From Paramacrobiotus metropolitanus (Eukaryota > Tardigrada > Eutardigrada > Parachela > Macrobiotidae), in NCBI RefSeq assembly GCF_019649055.1, contig NW_026570241.1, forward strand, positions 682,001 through 746,000: a stretch of DNA of 64,000 nucleotides. Direction: 5' to 3'. The notes under the pieces are model-generated. The model saw nothing but the letters and a program-made list of their open reading frames with translations. It was not told the DNA's origin and ran no database searches. Both the position numbers and the translations under genes were made by a program. Each line of letters opens with the position of its first letter. Position 1 is the first letter of the stretch. Shown in pieces: positions 60,701 through 64,000 of the stretch.

Positions 60701-63471
60701 GAAAACCACAACAAAATGGAGGAAGCGGAGGAGCCTTTGAATATCGATCACTGGCAGAGAATTCGTGTTATTCATGATCGTCTGGCCAAAGCCGGTCTCC
60801 TTCACCACTGCACCATCGTACCGGTAAAATCTTGGTATTTTCCGCAACATTTTGTTCCATTCTTCTTTGTAAATTTTATCTTAAGGTTCACGGCTGTTTT
60901 GTTGCTCGTGTGTAAACTGTAATGTCTGAAGTGATCTTTTATCTCATAAAATCGAAAACCAAAACAACGTAGAAAATTTTCAGAATTTCACAGAAAACAT
61001 TTCCCAGTCCCTGGTAAGATATTTTCATATGAAGGAATTGGCTGCTGCAGTTACTATAATAATAAATGAATAATAAATAAATAGTAATATAATACTGCAA
61101 AATAAAAAGTGGAATTCTTGACATTTTTTTTAAGTGCGGTCGTTGTTTGTTGCAGGGTAACCCGGCTGGAACGGAGGATTTTCGTAGCATTCATTCGTAC
61201 GCAGTACCCATTGGAAATCTAACTCGGTTATATTGATGTTTGTTTGAAAACAGGGAAGAATATTCGTCCTACTTAACGGCACCGGAAGAAGCCATGATCA
61301 TGATGACCAAGTTCCAAAAATGCAATGTTGCCGAGGAGGAAAAATGGGCTGACGACATCCACGTCACCAAGGTGATTTATAGCCAAGAAATTTATAGTAT
61401 TCTTGTAGAAATTCATGATGCTTCCGGAAACGTGACAACTTGTCACCTGCCGGTTTGAAAAAATTAAATTTCACTCGTAATCTGTGGACGTTTATAAATT
61501 ACCGTTCACTTTGATCACATCAGTTTAATTTGTCAAATAGTTTATGGAAAAAAACTTAAAAATCAGAAATAAGTTATAGCGTACGTTTGGCAAAGTACAT
61601 TGCATCTTTGTTCGTTAATAAAATTGTTTAACCACATTACTTCCTACTTCCGGGGCAATTTCCCAGTGTGACATTGCACTACAAATTTTCTCTTATGATA
61701 GCCACGCTACTTTGTTTGTTACATGCTAATTTATACAAAATTCGCCCACATTCTCCGAAATATTAGTGGAACAATAATAGTTTCCTTATCTCATATCGTA
61801 CAGTTGGCTTAAAATGATAAAATTTTGAAAATGATCGAGTGATCGCGGACTGCACCGTGTACAACCATTATTTCGATTTTCATACCGATTTTTTATTGAC
61901 TATTAATAAACAAAATCTAGTTTCTTAATTTCCTTTTACGACCAGAAATTTTGAAAATTATTGCAGAATTTGTAAACGTTGTTCGTATTGTAATTAGGGT
62001 TCGGCTGATGCTATCCGGTGCGCCACGGGCTGCGTGCAGGCGGTGGTCGATGAAGTCGTCAGCGGGCGAGCCACCAATGGATTCGCCGTTGTGCGGTAAA
62101 CAAACTCCTATTTTTTAAATCATTCAGTCTCATTCAGTTGTTCTTTTGCAGGCCACCCGGCCACCATGCCCATCATCATTTTCCGGCCGGTTTCTGCTTC
62201 GCCAACAACGTGGCCGTCGCCGCCAAACGCCTGTTGCAGAGCGGCGCACTGCCAAATAATCGGTGCGATATTGGTCAGTTAAATCGTTTGATTGCAGTAC
62301 GGAAAACCCTCAGTGTTTATTAGGATTTTGATTGTGGACTGGGACCTGCATCATGGAGATGGTGTCCAGGAGGCATTCTACAATGATCCACGGTGAGAGA
62401 CGGTTTTTTTATAATAATTATCAGCACCAGGTGTTGACGTTTCACAGTCAGTTTATATTTACCTCGTACGTATCTCGCACATTTTAATTGGTACAAACAG
62501 TAGATGTCTAGGATAGTTTTAGTAATTTATTATGCCATTCATTGTCTTTCAAAAGCTCTTGTAGGTTTTGTTGTTATATTGAGTGTTTTGTTTTTTTTAT
62601 AATAGTGTTCTATACATTTCCATCCATCTCGGACATAAAGACGGCAAAGATTTCTATCCACCGGGACCGGGGAAAAATCGGGAGAGGGTTGGCGATCCAC
62701 CGGGGCGTGGTTATAACGTCAATATTCCGTGGGGGGATACGGTAGGGTTTTTTCCCACTTTTGCCTTGGAAATCGCACAGTTTTCATTTTATGTCGAATT
62801 TCTTAACCGGCTTCAAAAAATTTCATTAAAGACAACTTAAAAATATTAATAAGATAAAATAACAAGTGAAACACGTGTACTTAGGAACAATTCAATATAG
62901 TAACTAACACAAAACCAAAGTTGGAAGGAACAATTTTGTAGGTAGATTTCAGTGGTAGCACTTTTTCCCAAGATCCTAATCCACTTCGTTGTAATTAATT
63001 TTGCAGTTAATGTTTAGCATATTATTTTTGAAAGCGAGCGCCATCCGACTGAAATGGGTTGTGATGGCATTTTGTATATGTTTTAGGGGCGGACCGATGG
63101 CGATTATATTTTAGCATTCCTGCAGATTGTGATGCCCATGGCGTATAAAGTGCGTGTCTTTTTTTCTCCCGTTCTCAGCCGCGTAATAATTTCTCTTTGT
63201 CGCTTGTACAGTTCGCGCCGGACTTGGTATTAGTCTGCTGCGGCTTTGACGCGGCCAAAGGGGATTTCGGGGGCTGTCAGGTGACGCCGTACGGCTTCTG
63301 GTCCATGACCCGCATGTTGATGTCGCTGGCGGGTGGGAAGGTGGTGCTGGCCCTGGAGGGCGGCTATGAACTGCAGCTGCTGGAGGATTGCGCCGAAGCG
63401 GTGCTGCGGGCGTTAATGGGACTTCCCTGCCAGATGACCTGTCCCGGCAAACTCGTGGCGTCCTCCAAAAA
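51716..63471 (+). CDS. HDAC6: HDAC6, tandem-domain tubulin/HSP90 deacetylase (3' end beyond the window)
   Basis: Twenty-four exons in consistent phase: 51716-51741, 51912-52030, 52175-52206, 52778-52927, 57165-57262, 57622-57726, 57831-57868, 58108-58138, 58216-58408, 58917-58976, 59048-59137, 59208-59237, 59308-59384, 59493-59606, 60018-60194, 60673-60823, 61156-61196, 61254-61371, 61998-62095, 62152-62262, 62324-62392, 62606-62741, 63087-63149, 63212-63471. Two class IIb deacetylase domains. Domain 1: [52 protein letters not shown]. Domain 2: [43 protein letters not shown]. The His-His dyad, zinc ligands (DxH and the later Asp) and catalytic Tyr are present in both. HDAC6 is cytoplasmic and deacetylates tubulin, cortactin and HSP90; vertebrate forms add a ubiquitin-binding zinc finger, which is not in this window. 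A GTACGC donor follows 63471; read-through would instead end at 63556. Confidence 0.93.
54390..55968 (-). CDS. DUF1772 (anthrone-oxygenase-like) four-helix membrane protein, nested in HDAC6 intron 4
   Basis: Two exons: 55968-55794 and 54727-54390, joined in phase ([11 protein letters not shown]), about 170 residues. Domain 1772 proteins are small four-helix membrane proteins related to fungal anthrone oxygenases; animal members have no settled function. Visible helices: [17 protein letters not shown] near the start; [35 protein letters not shown]; and [16 protein letters not shown] near the end. Between helices 3 and 4 is the conserved-looking polar loop [10 protein letters not shown] and a basic stretch [10 protein letters not shown]. 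The start is ATG 55968, which follows no other in-frame ATG. The gene sits entirely within a 4.2-kb intron of HDAC6 on the other strand, an arrangement in which both genes would need independent promoters. No lesion seen. Confidence 0.8.
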
Positions 63472-64000
63472 GTACGCACCGGTGAAGTTATTAGTATTCT
63501 GGTTTTTTCTGTGCAATAAGTTTATTGAGAAGAATATTTTACCGACAAAAAATTAATTTTACCTGTGCCAGGATTATTATTGGCAATATTCGGACGAATT
63601 TAATTTAATTTACGCATAATATACGAGTATCCTCCTAAAAGTACGCACCGGTAAACTTCATACACACCCGTGGATGTATAACAATAAATCGTTTTGTACG
63701 CCAGATTTCGTGACATAATAATCTTGGTCGAAAGGCTAATGGCAGTTGTTCCTAAATACCAGTACGGCGTAATCAGTGAATTTGGTAGTGGAATTTCGTA
63801 TTTTCGCTATGAGTCTTCGACCAACGGAAAATACTAACAAAACTCCCTCTTGACGAGCTGCAAATATAAAGCCGAAATTTTGATTTGATTTTCTGATTTT
63901 TTTTATTGTGTACTTCGTTTATATGCCAAAACGAAGTGTGTTAATATAACTGCATTATAAAACCCCCAGTGGTTATTCAGAGTCGTACTGACAATGAAAT
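63472..64000. other. End of window, probable HDAC6 intron
   Basis: If the donor at 63472 is used this is intron. It contains, at about 63630-63660, a second imperfect copy of the HDAC6 exon-end sequence at 63459-63489 (TCCTCC-AAAAGTACGCACCGGT). No further exon is recognised before the end. Confidence 0.4.

Noticed and set aside
1-64000. CRISPR arrays, bacterial operons, rRNA or tRNA genes
   Set aside because: No regularly spaced repeats, no ribosome-binding-site-led gene strings, and no cloverleaf or rRNA core words were recognised; the window is eukaryotic nuclear DNA.

Overview
The window is nuclear DNA from a metazoan, almost certainly an invertebrate. Genes are split into many short exons with GT...AG introns, acceptors are often T-rich runs ending in TTGCAG, and the encoded proteins are animal housekeeping families (SEC13, an OXR1/NCOA7-type LysM-GRAM-TLDc protein, a tandem-domain HDAC6, ARH3-type ADP-ribosylhydrolases). 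Exons are GC- and CpG-richer than the AT-rich introns and intergenic DNA. The species cannot be named from the sequence; a tardigrade or another small ecdysozoan is only a guess.

Region by region. Bases 0.6-12.1 kb hold a minus-strand tandem array of ARH3-like ADP-ribosylhydrolase genes. Copy E (10.06-12.1 kb) looks intact. Copy D (6.45-8.4 kb) has an open frame but altered metal-binding residues. Copies C and B are pseudogenes, and two solitary exon-1 relics lie at 5.3 and 9.2 kb. The pattern suggests that a two-gene unit (type 1 followed by type 2) was amplified and that the type 2 genes then decayed. Bases 13.8-14.14 kb carry the last exon of a small minus-strand membrane protein. Bases 16.15-25.44 kb (+) encode a disordered protein with LLDL and C-terminal LLIDL motifs, perhaps GTSE1-like, whose large exon contains an apparent one-base frameshift. 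Bases 26.34-30.19 kb (-) encode SEC13, convergent with that gene.

Bases 30.2-38.6 kb are repeat-rich and mostly gene-free. They contain a 51-bp direct repeat, a 5'-truncated non-LTR retrotransposon end with a (TAA)n tail, and a 1.6-kb foldback structure. Bases 38.63-50.05 kb (+) encode the LysM-GRAM-TLDc oxidation-resistance protein. Bases 51.72 kb to at least 63.47 kb (+) encode HDAC6 with both deacetylase domains; it probably continues past the window. A two-exon DUF1772-type membrane protein lies in HDAC6 intron 4 on the opposite strand.

Functionally this is a mixture of unrelated cell-biology genes: ADP-ribose removal, COPII and nuclear-pore coat, oxidative-stress resistance, and tubulin/stress-granule deacetylation. 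There is no operon-like pathway. The most unusual parts are the ARH3 array, the foldback element, and a repeated motif pair upstream of two exons of the TLDc gene.
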